This document shows positions 61,770 to 64,000 of a stretch of DNA of 64,000 bases, piece by piece; within the stretch, counting starts at the first letter, position 1, and each line of letters opens with the position of its first letter. The notes beneath the pieces are model-generated. The model had not been told where the DNA came from. It saw only the letters and a program-made list of their open reading frames with translations, and searched no databases. The position numbers and the translations under genes were made by a program. The DNA is from Austropuccinia psidii (taxonomy: Eukaryota; Basidiomycota; Pucciniomycetes; Pucciniales; Sphaerophragmiaceae). The stretch lies in the NCBI GenBank assembly GCA_023105745.1, contig JALGQZ010000001.1:69539991-69603990 (forward strand). The letters run 5' to 3'.

Positions 61770-62225
61770 TGTCTTCAGATTCTGCTTCTGAAGATTCTGG
61801 ATTAGTGATATATTTTTTACTGAGTCTTTTTCCAGCTGCACAGTATTTTATTAAAGACACTAGAAAAAATCATAAAAGAGAAAAATTATTTTTTATACTT
61901 TTTAAAACATTTTTAAGGATTCTTTATAAGTTTTATATTTTTGAATTAAAAAAAATTATTCTTTCTAAAGAACAAAATTAAAATTCAAGATTTTGAATGA
62001 AAATTAATTCAGAGTAGCTCAATGAATAATTTTATAAGTTTTTGGATGTGAAAAAGCCATGGGTAAAAACAGTATAAAATTAAACCAAATTCCTCAATGA
62101 AAAAGATTTCCAAAACACTCTCAAAAAAAAAATTATTTTAACTTTAAAATGAAAGAAAAAATGTTATTAAATTAATTTATTTTAGAACTTAAAAATATAT
62201 TAATTAAGGGGAAAGGTTCAAAAAA

Positions 62226-62243
62226 CACAGCCAGGCCCCCAAA
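62226..62243 (-). other. Element F primer-binding region
   Basis: On the minus strand TTTGGGGGCCTGGCTGTG directly follows the 5' LTR. It is the same as in E apart from one added T in E. Confidence 0.6.
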
Positions 62244-64000
62244 TGTAAGATGTGACTATGAAACTGATGATAATATTACTATTAATCAACAGTACTATGT
62301 CTGCTCTTATGAAATATAATAATAAGATATTATTATAACCACAATTAAATAATTAAAGAATTCTTTCTTTCATGTGTTAAACACTACTAGTGATTTTAAC
62401 AGTGAGTAGTAATTGTCTACAAGAATCAATTACAAGAAGATTTTAATAATAAAACTTTGTTTATTAAAATGATAAAATTATTTTAATATATAATTATCTT
62501 TTGCAAGAATAATTATAAATATAATTCTTGAAGAAAACTAACTTTCTAGAGAAAAACTTTAATAATTCAAGATAAATCACTCACTAATATTCCAAAGAGC
62601 TTATTGAAACATAAGATAGAGAGATTTGATGTAGAATTGTGGATTTAGTGGATCAAAATGTATTTATAACATTATTACAACAATATATAGTTTTATTCTA
62701 TGATTTCACGTCTTTCAGATTGATTCTGAAAGAATTAAAACACTTAAGAATAGCTTTAACTAATACTTACTTGTTGGTAACAATGATTTAAATGGATAAT
62801 AAGATGATGATGTGGAAAAAAACAGCAAGAGGAGGCCTCTTTTAAGTCAACAACAGCTCACAGACGCGTTCAATGGAGCAAACTGAAAAACCAGTGAGTG
62901 AGAAAACCTTAAACCCTTTTGGATTATTGATTGCATCATCTGTTGTCATGTAAGATTATCAAAATTACTTAATTGATGCTTTTACGTGACTACCAACCCC
63001 AATATGGTTAAGAATAAAAGGTGTAACATCTGTAAATCTTCTTTTATTCCAAAATAATAATTGATTTCTCAAAGTTCTCAATGTTATTGGCAATTTCATC
63101 ACAGGTTGTAATTACTGTAAATTTTCAAAGATTCAGTGTTTCACATAGAATAGTCAAAAAATGGACTGTTAGTAAAACGTTCAATTTTACTAGTAAAATT
63201 GTAATTATTTTTGGTTTTACCATAGATAATACAGTTCTCCATTGGTCCTGAAACTTTCAGAAGGAGTCATTAAGAGTTGTATTTTTAATGAATTTTTGAA
63301 TTTTTTACCTCATTTCTACGTAGAATTGCAAATATCAGTGTTTAACTGGTTGCTATGAGGTAAATCAATGGATAAAAGTCCAAAAAGGGTTTTAATTACT
63401 CCTTTGGGGTTTATCCATGGAAAGTAATTAATGATTGAAATGGTTACAGGAGTCTAAGTAGCTCTTTACCTCCTTGCCACATCAAAATAGCAGGTTATTT
63501 CCTATTTTCTTAAGATTTACTGTAGTTGTAACATGGTAACCAAGTTCCCAAAGTGTTTTAGTTTACTAATTGGGCCAATACCAGCCATGGATCCAAGATT
63601 TGGAGCTGTCCACCCCTCTGAGGCCTCAGAAGCTGGGTAACCTGGCTCTCTTTGATGTCTTTTGTCCCCCTTGCTTACTTTTTAACTCAAAATAGAAATT
63701 TAAGCTTCAAGTGAGATATCCACTATGGGTGTCCCAAATGTCCTTGTAAGAATACCATGATATTAAGAGCTCAAAACATGCATAAAAGTATTCTTAGTGT
63801 ACTTGTAACATGGGATTTCTCACATTGGCATTATTTTGGTGTGAAATTAAGAGAAACAAAAATTTTCACAGATTGTTTATGTGGTATTGAAGTATTTTCC
63901 ACATTACCACCTCAAAGAGTTAATTTGAGCTTATTCACTCTATGGAGCTACCCTAGGTGAATTTTTGTGTAGAATCCAAATCTGGCCTTTAATCCATGGA
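62244..64000 (-). repeat. Element F 5' LTR, cut by the window end
   Basis: Begins TGTAAGATGTGACTATGAAAC in plus text and aligns with 31376-33192 to the window end. On the minus strand a strong donor GTAAGT lies at about 62770, preceded by CAACAA. Open frames within it (for example near 63757-63960) are also found in the other copy (32891-33073) but look like chance frames in LTR sequence. Confidence 0.9.

Larger units (their letters stand above)
60872..61859 (-). pseudogene. Element F spliced +1-frame accessory ORF, predicted exons, broken
   Basis: Exons predicted by comparison with D: 61859-61770, 61635-61504 and 61416-60872; the phases add up exactly (about 255 codons) but nonsense codons sit in exon 2 (two) and exon 3 (at least two). 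Exon 1 has YITNPESSEAESED. Exon 2 has SNQMDVEK and ERHIWKMPELPPIPQ. Exon 3 has IEIYQFQYKDWFRASKEEE, PSLWQGAMNSYLHIKSFLG, GGWSPLSCKDKVQKIKN, a K/P/Q-rich stretch, then GYRIPKLEPSAVDSVFNMAR and MEFKAKEQERM. It retains clear similarity to D in this frame, which supports past selection on it. Confidence 0.55.
31376..64000 (-). mobile_element. Gypsy element F (Ty3/gypsy), host of insertions D, E and G
   Basis: The minus-strand element begins with its 3' LTR (31376-33192 plus 42894-42974, split by E) and reads leftward from a 5' LTR that starts at 62244 and leaves the window at 64000. The internal order on the minus strand is gag (61649-59600), protease and RT start (59535-58846), RT and RNase H (56931-55785), integrase and tail (44813-42975). 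D interrupts RNase H and G interrupts the RT N-terminus. Stops and at least one frameshift are present. The flank at 31371-31375 is CTATC; its partner lies outside the window. Confidence 0.9.

Overview
The window is about 64 kb of AT-rich fungal DNA built almost entirely from nested LTR retrotransposons. The proteins, the long 1.4-2.2 kb LTRs and the single Gag-Pol reading frame with a chromodomain-like tail point to a basidiomycete rust fungus (Pucciniales). From memory, unverified, the Gag and Pol wording is closest to the very repeat-rich myrtle rust Austropuccinia psidii.

Layout, left half. A decayed Ty1/copia element on the minus strand (1-2359, continuing at 22877) is split by Ty3/gypsy element A (2360-22876, minus). 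A is split in its reverse transcriptase by Ty3/gypsy element B (6724-17285, plus). Each insertion has a perfect 5-bp target-site duplication (ATTCT, TTCTT). The right end of the copia element (23.4-24.1 kb) has a 109-bp direct repeat. From about 24.1 to 27 kb is the least AT-rich stretch, with short unidentified open frames. From about 27 to 31.4 kb lies a broken, unrecognised minus-strand gene.

Layout, right half. Ty3/gypsy element F (minus) begins at 31376 inside that broken gene and runs past the window end. It carries three later insertions: E (33193-42893, minus) in its 3' LTR, D (44814-55779, plus) in its RNase H region, and a B-type solo LTR, G (56932-58840, minus), in its RT region. 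Duplications are ATGAG, GCTAT and GGATA. E is nearly intact, with a single frameshift between protease and RT. A, B, D and F carry several nonsense or frameshift lesions each.

Main discovery candidate. All five gypsy elements share one layout at the start of gag. The Gag AUG lies 11-20 nt before a predicted 3' splice site, so it sits inside an intron. Removing that intron destroys the Gag start and joins an upstream exon to a second frame, +1 relative to Gag, which overlaps the first 200-250 codons of gag. In A, B, D and F a second predicted intron removes a stop-bearing linker from that frame. The predicted spliced products are about 240-335 aa and look more conserved than the overlapping Gag frame, with shared blocks NQM(D/E), IYxxQYK, GW(N/T/S)P and YRIPK...VFxMARTxME. 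A splice switch between Gag-Pol (unspliced) and an accessory protein (spliced) is therefore proposed. No standard tRNA, rRNA or CRISPR was recognised.
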